The notes beneath the pieces are model-generated. The model was given only the letters and a program-made list of their open reading frames with translations. It was not told the origin of the DNA and searched no databases. The translations under genes and the position numbers were made by a program. From JBFAPK01 sp040676675 (GTDB lineage Bacteria > Actinomycetota > Actinomycetes > Mycobacteriales > Micromonosporaceae), in contig NZ_JBFAPK010000043.1 of the NCBI RefSeq assembly GCF_040676675.1, forward strand, positions 1-64,000: 64,000 nucleotides of DNA, in the 5' to 3' direction. Shown here piece after piece: positions 25,796 to 34,747 of the stretch (positions within the stretch are counted from its first letter, which is position 1; every line of letters starts with the position of its first letter).

Positions 25796-27000
25796 ACCAG
25801 CACCCCCCGCCCGGTCAGCCCCCACATGTCGATCACCGGCTTCTTCGTGCGCAGCCGCGCGTACTCCGGGTGCGGCGCGGCGATGATCAGCAGGTCGGCC
25901 CGCTCGACGACCTCCGCCAGCGGCCGGAGCCGCTCGTCGGCCACGTACGGGTCGGTGCAGAGGGTCGCCTTCGCCTTCAGTAGCAGGATCTTGCGGAGCT
26001 TGTACGCCAGGCTCTCGCGCGGATCGTCGCTGCCGGCCTTGAAGGCCATGCCGAGGATCCCCACCGAGCGCTGTGCCAGGTCGAACCGGTCCTCCAGGCG
26101 CGCCACCAGGTACAGCGGCAACCCCTCGTTGATCAGCATCGCCGAGTGCCCGAGCACGAAGTTGTTCCGGTTGAAGGCGGCCAACTGCATGGTGTCCTTG
26201 AACAGGCACGGCCCGGCGGCGAACCCGGGCATCGGCAGGTCCGCCGCCCGTGGGTAGTCGTGGGCGACCGCGTCCCGGATCCGGGCGAAGTCCAACCCGG
26301 AGTCGTTGGCCATCATCCAGAACTGGTTGGCGGCCGCGAACTTGATGTAGCGCCAGCTGTTGGTGAAGAGCTTCGCCAGCTCCGCCTCCTCGGGCTCCAG
26401 CCGCACGATCTTCGGCGTAAGGTGCCGGAACAGCCGCTCGGCGCGGGCCGCCGCCGCCTCGGTACGGGCCGCGACGATCTGCGGCAGCGCGAACAGCTCG
26501 GTCATGGCCCGCCCCTCGGCGATCCGCTCGGGACAGAACGCGACGTCGGCGGCGACGCCCCGACCGGCGAGCATCTTCTCGGTCAGCGCGGTCACGCCCG
26601 GATAGACCGTGCTGCGCAGCACGATCAGCTGACCGTCGCGCAGGTGCCCGACGCAGCGCTCCAAGGCCCGGGGTACGGCGGCCAGGTCCGGGTTGAGATG
26701 CTCGTCCACCGGCGTACCGACCACCACGATCACGTACTCCGCGCCGGCCACGCTCGCGGGATCCGTGGTCGCGCGCAGCCGTCCGGCGGCCACCGTCTCG
26801 GCGAGCGGCTCGGCCGCGCCGGGCTCGGCGAACGGCAGCCGGCCCGCGTTGATCCGCTCGACGGCGGCGCGGTTGATGTCGTACAGCGCGACGGTGAGGC
26901 CGCGCGAGGCCAGCGCGATTCCGAGGGGGAGGCCGACGCGGCCACCTCCCCCGATTATGCAGACGCCACTCAGTTGAACCACCCGGGCACGATTGGTCAT
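25792..27000 (-). CDS. Nucleotide-sugar dehydrogenase (UDP-glucose/UDP-ManNAc type)
   Basis: A 402-residue enzyme that oxidises a sugar nucleotide at C6 to the uronate with two NAD. The N-terminal Rossmann motif is IIGGGGRVGLPLGIAL (residues 15-30), the conserved VVVGTPVDE is near 93, and the catalytic cysteine is in GFAAGPCLFKDT (about residue 252) with the active-site Lys in FTNSWRYIKFA. It is nearer to the WecC group than to classical Ugd. First gene of a four-gene operon; divergent from a methyltransferase with a 247-bp AT-richer gap. Confidence 0.9.
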   Translation of the reverse strand: MTNRARVVQLSGVCIIGGGGRVGLPLGIALASRGLTVALYDINRAAVERINAGRLPFAEPGAAEPLAETVAAGRLRATTDPASVAGAEYVIVVVGTPVDEHLNPDLAAVPRALERCVGHLRDGQLIVLRSTVYPGVTALTEKMLAGRGVAADVAFCPERIAEGRAMTELFALPQIVAARTEAAAARAERLFRHLTPKIVRLEPEEAELAKLFTNSWRYIKFAAANQFWMMANDSGLDFARIRDAVAHDYPRAADLPMPGFAAGPCLFKDTMQLAAFNRNNFVLGHSAMLINEGLPLYLVARLEDRFDLAQRSVGILGMAFKAGSDDPRESLAYKLRKILLLKAKATLCTDPYVADERLRPLAEVVERADLLIIAAPHPEYARLRTKKPVIDMWGLTGRGVLV

Positions 27001-27211
27001 GGACTGTCGATTCCATGACGGACGGTCGCGACGGACTACGCCACGACGGATACGAAAATGATTCGAGAATGGTGAAACCTGCCGACCACCGCGGCAACGG
27101 GGCTGCCAGCAGATTAGCGCCGCACCGCGCCGAGGTCCAGCAACGAAATTCGCTGATCGACCGGCAGCGGAAATCGATCAAAAAATCTGTCTATACCTCC
27201 GCTCTCGCCCA

Positions 27212-27240
27212 TCGACAGCCGGCCTACCAGGTCATAGTCT
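27212..27240 (+). promoter_or_regulatory. Promoter giving a possibly leaderless methyltransferase mRNA
   Basis: TCGACA (27212-27217), 17 bases, TAGTCT (27235-27240); the GTG start codon is 7 bases after the -10 box, the spacing expected for a leaderless transcript. No ribosome site precedes the GTG. Confidence 0.5.
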
Positions 27241-27247
27241 CTCCGGC

Positions 27248-28066
27248 GTGACGGTTACCCGCGATTCCGATCCCGCCCGACCCGCAACCCCCGCCAGCCC
27301 CGAAACCTCCGCCCACCGCGAATCCCCCATCGGCCCGGAATCCTCCGCGGAAGCGGATTACCCGCCGGGCCGGAGCCAATTATCCGATCCCGAGTACTAC
27401 TCCGGACCCGAGCTGGCCCGGCTCTACGAGAACAGATTCACGGCGGCGGAACTGGCGGGCAAACGTGAACTGTGGACGGCGCTCTGCCGGGGCTTCCTCG
27501 ACCGATACGTCGGCCCGGACGACACCGTGCTCGACCTCGCGGCCGGCACCTGCGAGTTCAGCAACGCCTGCCGGGCCGGGCGGAAGATCGCGGTCGACCT
27601 GAACCCCGACACGGCCCGGTACGCGACCGACGCCGAGGTGGTGCTCGCCCCCGCCGACAACATGGCGCCGGTCGCCTCCGGCACCGTCGACGTGGTCTTC
27701 ACCTCGAACTTCTTCGAGCACCTGCCCGACAAGCGCACCCTGCTGCGCACCCTGCGGGAGTGCCACCGGGTGCTGCGCCCGGGCGGCCGGCTGCTCGTAC
27801 TGATGCCGAACCTACGTTACGTCGGCCAGCGCTACTGGGACTACCTGGACCACCACCTGCCGCTGACCCACCACAGCCTGGTCGAGGGGCTCCGGCTGAC
27901 CGGCTTCCACCCCGACGAGGTGATCCCGCGCTTCCTGCCGTACACGGTCAAGGACTCGCCGGTCCGGGTGCGCGGCGGCCTGGTCCGGCTCTACCTGCGC
28001 CTGCGCCCGGCCTGGCGGCTGCTCGGCCGGCAGATGTTCGTCGCCGCCAGCAAACCCGGGCGCTGA
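27248..28066 (+). CDS. SAM-dependent methyltransferase, class I
   Basis: A 272-residue cytoplasmic enzyme. Motif I VLDLAAGTCEFSNAC (about residues 96-110) has an unusual GTC in place of GxGxG, followed by the acidic IAVDLNPD (motif II) and VVFTSNFFEHLPD (motif IV, about 155-167). The first 45 residues are a Pro/Ser/Glu-rich disordered lead and may be partly untranslated. It is divergent from the sugar-nucleotide operon and may methylate the same glycan or lipid. Substrate unknown. Confidence 0.85.
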   Translation: MTVTRDSDPARPATPASPETSAHRESPIGPESSAEADYPPGRSQLSDPEYYSGPELARLYENRFTAAELAGKRELWTALCRGFLDRYVGPDDTVLDLAAGTCEFSNACRAGRKIAVDLNPDTARYATDAEVVLAPADNMAPVASGTVDVVFTSNFFEHLPDKRTLLRTLRECHRVLRPGGRLLVLMPNLRYVGQRYWDYLDHHLPLTHHSLVEGLRLTGFHPDEVIPRFLPYTVKDSPVRVRGGLVRLYLRLRPAWRLLGRQMFVAASKPGR

Positions 28067-28138
28067 GCCGTCCTGCGGTGCGTGGGCCCACCGCCGGCAC
28101 CGGCCCCCGATCGGGTGCGACGACGCTCGTGGTGCGGA

Positions 28139-28309
28139 TCAGCGCGCGTCCGGCCGGCGTGCGGGTTGGAACAGTTCCACGAGGTTGCCGGCGGGATCGG
28201 TGAGCAGGATCTGGTGTCCGCCGGGTCCGGAGAGCAGCAGCCGCAGCGGGCCGCGTACGACGTCCGCGAAGGCGGGCGCGGCGCTGGCGTACTGGTCGGA
28301 CTCGCTCAT
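28139..28309 (-). pseudogene. VOC (glyoxalase-fold) gene with internal deletion
   Basis: A 56-residue frame that joins the early part of a VOC protein (AFADVVRGPLRLLLSGP) directly to its last strand pair (GGHQILLTDPAGNLVELFQPA). In the family these parts are normally about 50 residues apart, so about 150 bp was lost in frame while start, ribosome site (GGGAG) and stop survived. It begins 17 bp after the ArsR-ArsC gene, in the same operon. The remaining piece lacks half of the metal site and should be inactive, unless it acts as a small protein. Confidence 0.7.
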
Positions 28310-28325
28310 GGCGGTGGTTCTCCCT

Positions 28326-29096
28326 TCAGGACCCGGCGGGGTCGAGGACGGGCAGCAGGTGCCCGACCCGGGTGTCGATCTCGGCCGCGGTGCGCTGGAA
28401 GACGGCGTAGCCGCCCGGGTCGGTCCCGCCGGCCAGCGCGGGGTCGGGGATGCTCCAGTGCACCCGCCGGGGGTGCTCCGGGAACTCGGGGCACGCCTCG
28501 CGGGCCTTGTCGCACAGGCTGACGACGTGGTCGAACCGGCGGCCGGTCAACGTGTCCCAGTGCCGGGGGCGCTGGTCGGCGACGTCGAGGCCGAACTCCT
28601 CGCGCAGCACCCGTACGGCGTTCGGGTGCAGCTCGGGCTTGGGTCGCCCGCCCGCGCTGACCACCTCCACCTGCCCACCGGTACGGTGCCGCAGCAGCGC
28701 CTCCGCGATCGGCGAGCGGGCGCTGTTGCCGGTACAGACGAAGAGCACCGCGATGCGGGGCGAGCGTCGCAGCTCCACCGGGGGTACCCGCGACGCGTCG
28801 GCCCTTCGGCGCAGCGCGGGGTGCAGCGCCGTGCCCGTCTCGGCCAGCGCCTCGGCGCAGCGGTCCAGATCCAGGTGGTAGTAGGTGTCGCGGCCGTCGA
28901 AGCTGCTGCGGCTCGTGGTCACCAGTCCGCCGTCGCGCAGCAGCCGCAAATGGTAGGAGACCAGGTTCTGCGGCTCGCCCACCAGCGACACCAGCTCGCG
29001 TACCCGGTGGTCGCCGCCCGCGAGCTCGGTCAGTAGCCGCCACCGCAGCGGATGGGAGGCGAGGCGGAGGAACGCCGGGGCGGCTTGACTCGACAT
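28326..29096 (-). CDS. ArsR repressor fused to low-molecular-weight-phosphatase-type arsenate reductase
   Basis: A 256-residue fusion. Residues 1-100 are an ArsR/SmtB winged helix (LRWRLLTELAGGDHRVRELVSLVGEP, QNLVSYHLRLLRDGGLV). From about 112, an LMW-PTPase/ArsC domain begins (IAVLFVCTGNSARSPIAEALL), with the catalytic Cx5R loop at residues 121-128 and VHWSIPDPA carrying the general-acid Asp. A single protein may sense and reduce arsenate. The metal-site cysteines typical of the E. coli ArsR are not obvious. Start at ATG 29096; no Shine-Dalgarno stands out. Divergent from an APC permease, with an operator between. Confidence 0.9.
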   Translation of the reverse strand: MSSQAAPAFLRLASHPLRWRLLTELAGGDHRVRELVSLVGEPQNLVSYHLRLLRDGGLVTTSRSSFDGRDTYYHLDLDRCAEALAETGTALHPALRRRADASRVPPVELRRSPRIAVLFVCTGNSARSPIAEALLRHRTGGQVEVVSAGGRPKPELHPNAVRVLREEFGLDVADQRPRHWDTLTGRRFDHVVSLCDKAREACPEFPEHPRRVHWSIPDPALAGGTDPGGYAVFQRTAAEIDTRVGHLLPVLDPAGS

Positions 29097-29132
29097 CACC
29101 ACCACCGGAAGATACCTCAAGCGAGAATGATG

Positions 29133-29150
29133 CATCAAGCTCATTTGATG
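29133..29150. promoter_or_regulatory. ArsR-type operator
   Basis: CATCAA-GCTCAT-TTGATG is a perfect 6-6-6 dyad in the gap between the ArsR-ArsC gene and the divergent permease. ATCAA/TTGAT half sites are typical of ArsR/SmtB repressors, so both genes are probably controlled together. Confidence 0.7.
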
Positions 29151-29176
29151 GATTGACCGGCTTGGAGAGAACCGCG

Positions 29177-30505
29177 ATGCAGTCCGAACGACGGCCGCCC
29201 GCCGAACCGACCCCGGACCAGGGCAGCGGCACCACCCGACTGGCCCGGCGGCTGACCACCGCCGACGCGGTGCTCATCGGCCTGGGGTCCATGATCGGCG
29301 CCGGCGTCTTCGCCGCCTTCGCCCCCGCCGCGCGCGCGGCCGGCACCGGGCTGCTGATCGGCCTGCTGGTCGCCGCGCTGATCGCCTACTGCAACGCGGT
29401 GGCCTCGGCGCAACTGGCGGCGCGGTACCCGACCTCCGGCGGCACGTACGTCTACGGGCGCGAGCGCCTCGGGCACTGGTGGGGCTTCACCGCCGGCTGG
29501 GGCTTCGTGGTGGGCAAGACCGCCTCCTGTACGGCCATGGCGCTCACGTTCGCCTCCTACGCCGTACCCGGCCCCTGGTGGATGCAGCGCGCCGTCGCGG
29601 TGGCGGGCGTGGCGGGGCTCGCGGCGCTCAACTACCGGGGCGTGACCCGCACGGTGCTGCTGACCCGGGTCCTGGTCGCCGCGAGCCTGACCGCGCTGAC
29701 CGTCGTCGTGGTCGCCATCGCCCTCGGCGGGCACGCCGGTACCGCGAACCTGGGCGGCTGGTCGGCGCTGGCAACCGGTGGCCCCTACGGCATCCTCCAG
29801 GCGGCCGGCCTGCTGTTCTTCGCGTTCGCCGGGTACGCCCGGATCGCCACCATGGGCGAGGAGGTCCGCGACCCGCGGCGCACCATTCCCCGCGCCATCC
29901 CCCTCGCGCTGTTCATCACCGTCGCCGTCTACCTGGTGGTGGCGGTCGCGGCCCTGCTGGCGGCCGGCCCCGATCGGCTCGCCGCCGCCGTGGCGCCGTT
30001 GAGCACCGCCGTACACGCCGCCGGAGCGGGCTCGGTGGCCCCGGTCGTACGCGTCGGCGGCGCGCTCGCCTCGCTCGGCGCCCTGCTCGCCCTGATCGCG
30101 GGCATCGGCCGCACCGGGCTCGCCATGGCCCGCCACCGCGACCTCCCGGGCTGGCTGGCCGCCGTCCACCCCCGGTACCACGTACCGCACCACGCCGAGG
30201 TCGCGCTCGCGGTCGTGGTCGGCGCGCTGGTCGCCACCGTGGACCTGCGCGGGGTGATCGGCTTCTCGTCGTTCGGCGTGCTGGTCTACTACGCCATCGC
30301 CAACGCCGCCGCGTTCACCCAGCCCGCCGAGGAGCGACGCTGGCCGCGCTGGCTCAACCTGCTCGGCGCCGCCGGCTGCCTGGTCCTGGTCGCCACCCTG
30401 CCCTGGCAGTCGGTCATCGCCGGCGCCGCCATGTTCGCCGTCGGTCTGGCCGGCCGCGCCGTCGTGCTGTCCCGCCGCGCCGCCCGCCCCGCCGGCTCCG
30501 CCTGA
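29177..30505 (+). CDS. APC-superfamily amino acid/cation permease
   Basis: A 442-residue transporter with about 12 membrane helices. The first helix carries the APC hallmark IGLGSMIGAGVF (about residues 37-48); RYPTSGGTYVYGRERLG and FFAFAGYARIATMGEEVRDP follow, matching the amino acid permease family. Start chosen at ATG 29177 with a GGAGAGA site; an upstream TTG frame has none. Its control by the ArsR-type operator is unusual because no classical arsenite pump (ArsB/Acr3) is present here. Substrate unknown. Confidence 0.9.
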   Translation: MQSERRPPAEPTPDQGSGTTRLARRLTTADAVLIGLGSMIGAGVFAAFAPAARAAGTGLLIGLLVAALIAYCNAVASAQLAARYPTSGGTYVYGRERLGHWWGFTAGWGFVVGKTASCTAMALTFASYAVPGPWWMQRAVAVAGVAGLAALNYRGVTRTVLLTRVLVAASLTALTVVVVAIALGGHAGTANLGGWSALATGGPYGILQAAGLLFFAFAGYARIATMGEEVRDPRRTIPRAIPLALFITVAVYLVVAVAALLAAGPDRLAAAVAPLSTAVHAAGAGSVAPVVRVGGALASLGALLALIAGIGRTGLAMARHRDLPGWLAAVHPRYHVPHHAEVALAVVVGALVATVDLRGVIGFSSFGVLVYYAIANAAAFTQPAEERRWPRWLNLLGAAGCLVLVATLPWQSVIAGAAMFAVGLAGRAVVLSRRAARPAGSA

Positions 30506-30893
30506 GGCCCGCGCCGCCCGACGGCCAGCGCGAACTCCGGCAACCGCGAGGCCCTACGTGGCCGCACCGGAAACCGCGAGTCCCGGTACCACCCGGACCA
30601 CCGCGGAGCCCGGCACCGCGAGACGCGCCACCGCCCGGACCACGACAGGGTTGGGGGCCGGGTCGCCCACGACGGGATCAAGCCTGACCGCCCAGAGTGG
30701 GCGATGCGGGCCCCCCCCCCCCCCGCCCCCCCCCCCGGCCCCCCCGCCCCCCCCCCCCGCGGGGCCGCCCCCCCCCCCAACCCCCGCACCGCGACCCGGC
30801 CCCCGCACCGCACCCACGACGGACCCGCCCCGAACCAGGCCCGGGCCGACCCGGGCCAGGCCAGACCCGGGCCAGACCAGGCCCGACCCGGGA
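30506..30893. other. Intergenic region with C tracts and CCGGG repeats
   Basis: 388 bp between the convergent permease and pheT genes with no plausible gene. It contains long cytosine runs (separate entry) and, at 30835-30895, several near-repeats of GACCCGGGCCAG that could fold into terminator structures for pheT. Confidence 0.6.
30711..30785. repeat. Cytosine homopolymer cluster
   Basis: Five runs of C (14, 11, 7, 12 and 11 bases) interrupted by one to seven other bases, then AACCCCC. This is extreme even for this GC content and may vary in length by slippage or contain sequencing errors. It lies between convergent gene ends, outside coding sequence. Confidence 0.9.
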
Positions 30894-33476
30894 TCACGCC
30901 CCGCGCAGCACCGCCCCGACCCGCGCCGACGCCTCCGCCACCGCCGCGTCCCGAGCCGCCACCGCCTCCTCGACCGTCAGCGTCCGGTCCGGCGCCCGGA
31001 AGGTCAGCTTGTACGCCAGCGACTTGCGGCCGGTCCCGAGCTGCTCCGAGACGTACACGTCGAAGAGCCGCACCGATTCCAGCAGCTCGCCCGCGCCCGC
31101 GACGAGGGCCCGCTGCACGTCGGCGGCGGCGACCGCGTCGTCCACGACCAGCGCCACGTCGATCAGCGCCGGCGGGAAGCCGGAGATGCGCGGCGCCGGA
31201 GCCACCGAGGGCGCCGGCAGGGCGTCCACGTCCAGCTCCATGGCGGCGGTACGGCGGGTCAGCTCCAGCGCGCTCACCACGGCCGGGTGCAGCTCGCCCG
31301 CGTACCCGACGATCCGCTCGTCGACGAGCAGCTCGGCGCAGCGCCCCGGATGCCAGGGCGCCCGCTCGGCCGAGCGTACCCGGATCCGCTCCTCGTCGAT
31401 GCCGGCCGCGGCGAGCACCACCCGGGCGGCCTGGACCGCGTCGGACCACTCGGCCCGCCGGCCGGAGCCCCACCAGCCGGTCGGCTCCACCTCGCCGGCG
31501 AGTACCGCCGCCACGTGCCAGGGTTGGTGCGGCACGATCGCGTCGGCGGCGGCGAACTCGGCCTCCGACGGCCGGTGGTCGACGCTCATCTTCGGCGGCT
31601 CGCCCGCGCCGGGGCGCGGCTCGAAGACCAGGCCGACCTCGTAGAGGGCCACGTCGCGCTGGCCCCGGCTGAGGTTGCGGCGCAGGCTCGCGAGCAGCGG
31701 ACCGAGCAGCGTGGTACGCAGCAGCGGTTCGGCGTCGGAGAGCGGGTTCGCCACCCGTACCGCCTGCCGGCGCGGGTCGTCGGCGGGCAGGCCGAGCCCG
31801 TCGAGCAGCTCGGGGGCGACGAACGGGTAGCAGATCACCTCGACGTAGCCCTGCTCGGCCAGGGCCCGCCCGAGCGAGCGGCGCCGCCGCTGCTGCGCGG
31901 TGAGGCCGTTGCCGGCGGGCGCCTGCGGCAGCACGGACGGTACCCGGTCGTAGCCGTCGAGCCGGACGACCTCCTCGACGAGGTCGATCGGCTCGACCAG
32001 GTCGGGCCGCCAGCTGGGCGGGGTGACCGAGAGGCGGGTCGGGCCGCCGGCGGCGGTGGCGACGGTGCCGGGGTCCTCGGCGAGCCGCTCGGGTCCGGCG
32101 ACGACCGCGCAGCCGACCCGCTCCAGCAGGGCGGCCACCCGCGCGGCCGGGTACTCGACGCCGGCGCGCCGGGTGGGCAGCTCCGGGTCGAACATGATCG
32201 GCCCGCGCGGGGTGACGTGGTCGATGTCGGTGATCTCCGGCGTCGCGGTACCGCCGCCGTGGCGGGTGAGCAGCTCGACCGCCCGTTCGAGCGCGACCAG
32301 CGGCAGCGCGGGGTCGACCCCGCGCTCCCAGCGCTTCGCCGCCTCGCTGAACAGCCGGTGCCGCCGGGCGGTACGCCCGACCATGACGGGGTCCCAGTGC
32401 GCCGCCTCGAAGAGCACGTCGGTGGTGGTGCCGGGGATGACCTCGCTGGTCTCCCCGCCCATCACGGCCGCGAGCGAGACCGGCGCGCCGGCCGCGTCGC
32501 CGGCCACCGGATTGGGCAGCCCGGCGTCGCAGATCACCATGTCCTCGGCGTCCAGCTCGCGGGTCACCCCGTCGAGCGTGGTCAGCCGCTCCCCCGCCAC
32601 CGCCCGGCGGACCACCAGCGCGCCGCCCAGCCGGTCGGCGTCGAAGGCGTGCATCGGCTGGCCGAGCTCCAGCATCAGGTAGTTGGTGATGTCCACCGGC
32701 AGCGAGATGGTGCGGATGCCGGCCTGTACCAGCCGTCGCTGCATCCACTCCGGCGTCGGCGCGGCCGGGTCGACCCCGCGTACCAGGCGCAGGGCGAACC
32801 GGTCGCAGCCAACCGTGTCCCGGATCTCGACCGGGTACGCCGGGTCGGCCGTCGCGCCGGGCGCCGGCAGCTGGGCCGGGTCCCGGTACGGCAGCTCCAG
32901 GGCGTGCGACAGCTCGCGGGCGATGCCGCGTACCGACAGCGCGTAGCCGCGGTCCGGCGTGATCTCCAGCTCGACCAGCACGTCGTCCAGCCCGACCACC
33001 GGGCGCGCGTCGTCGCCGGGGCGGGCCGGGGTGTCGGCCGGCAGCACCAGGATGCCCTCGTGCTCGTCGCTGAGGCCCAGCTCCCGGGAGGAGCAGATCA
33101 TGCCGTTGGAGACCCGCCCGTACGTCTTGCGGGCCGAGATGGCGAAGTTCCCGGGGAGTACGCCGCCGGGCAGGATCACCACGACCTTGTCGCCCGGTAC
33201 GAAGTTGGTGGCCCCGCAGACGATCTCCTGCGGTTCGCCGGTGCCGTTGGCGTCGCCCACGTCCACCCGGCAGAAGCGGATCGGCTTCTTGAAGCCGGTC
33301 AGCTCCTCGATCTCGCGCACCTCGCCGACCACCAGCGGCCCGCTGACCGTCGCGCGCTGGTCCACGATGGACTCGACCTCGAGGCCGAGGTTCGTCAGGG
33401 CCCGCTCCAGCTCCTCGGCGCCGAGGCCGGCCGGCAGGTCGACGTACTCGCGCAGCCAGGAAATAGCAACTCGCAT
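30894..33476 (-). CDS. pheT: Phenylalanyl-tRNA synthetase beta subunit
   Basis: The 860-residue beta chain of the alpha2-beta2 enzyme that charges tRNA-Phe. N-terminal MRVAISWLREYVDL, an OB-fold tRNA-binding (EMAP-like) domain at about 40-150 (VVGEVREIEEL, FCRVDVGDANG), B3/4 editing domain around 210-380 with MGGETSEV, B5 DNA-binding-like domain around 400-490, and the ferredoxin-fold anticodon-binding domain in the last 95 residues (PRISGFPPALIDVALVVDD to the end). It is 42 bp after pheS in one operon. Confidence 0.98.
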   Translation of the reverse strand: MRVAISWLREYVDLPAGLGAEELERALTNLGLEVESIVDQRATVSGPLVVGEVREIEELTGFKKPIRFCRVDVGDANGTGEPQEIVCGATNFVPGDKVVVILPGGVLPGNFAISARKTYGRVSNGMICSSRELGLSDEHEGILVLPADTPARPGDDARPVVGLDDVLVELEITPDRGYALSVRGIARELSHALELPYRDPAQLPAPGATADPAYPVEIRDTVGCDRFALRLVRGVDPAAPTPEWMQRRLVQAGIRTISLPVDITNYLMLELGQPMHAFDADRLGGALVVRRAVAGERLTTLDGVTRELDAEDMVICDAGLPNPVAGDAAGAPVSLAAVMGGETSEVIPGTTTDVLFEAAHWDPVMVGRTARRHRLFSEAAKRWERGVDPALPLVALERAVELLTRHGGGTATPEITDIDHVTPRGPIMFDPELPTRRAGVEYPAARVAALLERVGCAVVAGPERLAEDPGTVATAAGGPTRLSVTPPSWRPDLVEPIDLVEEVVRLDGYDRVPSVLPQAPAGNGLTAQQRRRRSLGRALAEQGYVEVICYPFVAPELLDGLGLPADDPRRQAVRVANPLSDAEPLLRTTLLGPLLASLRRNLSRGQRDVALYEVGLVFEPRPGAGEPPKMSVDHRPSEAEFAAADAIVPHQPWHVAAVLAGEVEPTGWWGSGRRAEWSDAVQAARVVLAAAGIDEERIRVRSAERAPWHPGRCAELLVDERIVGYAGELHPAVVSALELTRRTAAMELDVDALPAPSVAPAPRISGFPPALIDVALVVDDAVAAADVQRALVAGAGELLESVRLFDVYVSEQLGTGRKSLAYKLTFRAPDRTLTVEEAVAARDAAVAEASARVGAVLRGA

Positions 33477-33518
33477 GACTCAGACATCCATTTCTGAAGC
33501 TTCTCGGAGCATCCGCGC

Positions 33519-34580
33519 TCAGACCTCGACCCCGAACGCGCGGGTGAACCGCACGTCGCCCTCCACCATGTCGCGCATGTCGCTCACGCCGTGCCGGACC
33601 ATCAGGGTCCGCTCGATCCCGATGCCGAAGGCGAAGCCGGAGTAGACCTCCGGGTCGATGCCGCAGGCGCGCAGCACCCGCGGGTTGACCAGCCCGCAGC
33701 CGCCCCACTCGACCCACTGCGGGCCGTTGCGGTGCTCGGCGAACCAGACGTCGAACTCGGCGGACGGCTCGGTGAACGGGAAGTAGTGCGGCCGCCAGCG
33801 GATCCGCGCCTCGGGGCCGAACATGGCCCGGGCGAAGTGCTCCAGCGTCCCGCGCAGATGGGCCATGGTGATGCCCTTGTCCACCACCAGGCCCTCGACC
33901 TGGTGGAAGACGGGGCTGTGGGTGGCGTCCAGCTCGTCGGTGCGGTAGACCCGCCCCGGGCAGACCACGTAGATCGGCGGCTGCCGGGTCAGCATGGTCC
34001 GCGCCTGCACCGGCGAGGTGTGGGTACGCAGCACCAGCCCCGGCAGGTCCAGGTGGAACGTGTCCATCAGGCCGCGCGCCGGGTGGTCCGGCGGGATGTT
34101 GAGCGCGTCGAAGTTGGTCCACTCCAGCTCGACCTCGGGCCCCTCGGCGACCTCGTAGCCCATCCCCACGAAGTGGTCGCCGATGGTCTCCATCAGCGTG
34201 GTCAGCGGGTGCCGGGCGCCGCGCGGCCGGCGGTCGGTGGGCAGGGTGACGTCGACCCGCTCCTCGGCGAGGACCCGCTCGGCCTGCTCGCGGTCGAGCT
34301 GCTCGCGCCGCGCCGCGAAGGCGGCCTCGATGGTCCGGCGGGCCTCGTTGACCCGCTTGCCGGCGTCGGACTTCGCGGCCGGCGGCAGCGCCCCGATCTC
34401 GCGGCGGGCCAGCGAGATCGGCGCCCGGTCACCGAGGTGCGCCGGCCGCAGCGCGGTCAGCGCGTCCGGGTCACCGGCCGCGGCGAAGGCCCGCTCGGCG
34501 GCGGCGACGGCCTCGTCGAGGGCACTCTGGTCCAGCAGCGCGACCTGTTTCGGATCGTATGGATCGTTGCGGTAGCTCAT
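33519..34580 (-). CDS. pheS: Phenylalanyl-tRNA synthetase alpha subunit
   Basis: The 353-residue catalytic chain. An N-terminal coiled coil for tRNA (about 10-95) is followed by the class II core: HPLTTLMETIGDHFVGMGYEVAEGPEVE, phenylalanine-site THTSPVQAR, motif 2 around FHQVEGLVVD, and motif 3 FAFGIGIERTLMVRHG near residue 320. The start at ATG 34580 fits family length; longer frames upstream are arginine-rich. The 400-bp region upstream includes four 20-bp-spaced repeats and a tiny open frame. Confidence 0.98.
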   Translation of the reverse strand: MSYRNDPYDPKQVALLDQSALDEAVAAAERAFAAAGDPDALTALRPAHLGDRAPISLARREIGALPPAAKSDAGKRVNEARRTIEAAFAARREQLDREQAERVLAEERVDVTLPTDRRPRGARHPLTTLMETIGDHFVGMGYEVAEGPEVELEWTNFDALNIPPDHPARGLMDTFHLDLPGLVLRTHTSPVQARTMLTRQPPIYVVCPGRVYRTDELDATHSPVFHQVEGLVVDKGITMAHLRGTLEHFARAMFGPEARIRWRPHYFPFTEPSAEFDVWFAEHRNGPQWVEWGGCGLVNPRVLRACGIDPEVYSGFAFGIGIERTLMVRHGVSDMRDMVEGDVRFTRAFGVEV

Positions 34581-34747
34581 GGCGTACGGGCACTCTCTCC
34601 CTCGCGTCGGAGTCGGTCTGGCGGTACCGCGCCAGCGACGCCGTGGGTGACTCGGGTTGCGGCGGGTCGCGGCGGCGCCGGGGCGCCGGGCGACACCGGA
34701 CTGGTTCAGCGGCGGCAGCCCTGCACGGACGGCCACCAGAGTCTAGT

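Noticed and set aside
27015..27251. 78-codon frame between divergent genes
   Set aside because: Poor codon usage for this genome and no ribosome site; it runs through a promoter region.
30558..33497. 979-codon open frame on the plus strand
   Set aside because: It is the antisense shadow of pheT; composition is His/Gly/Arg-rich with no family motif, while pheT on the other strand is unmistakable.
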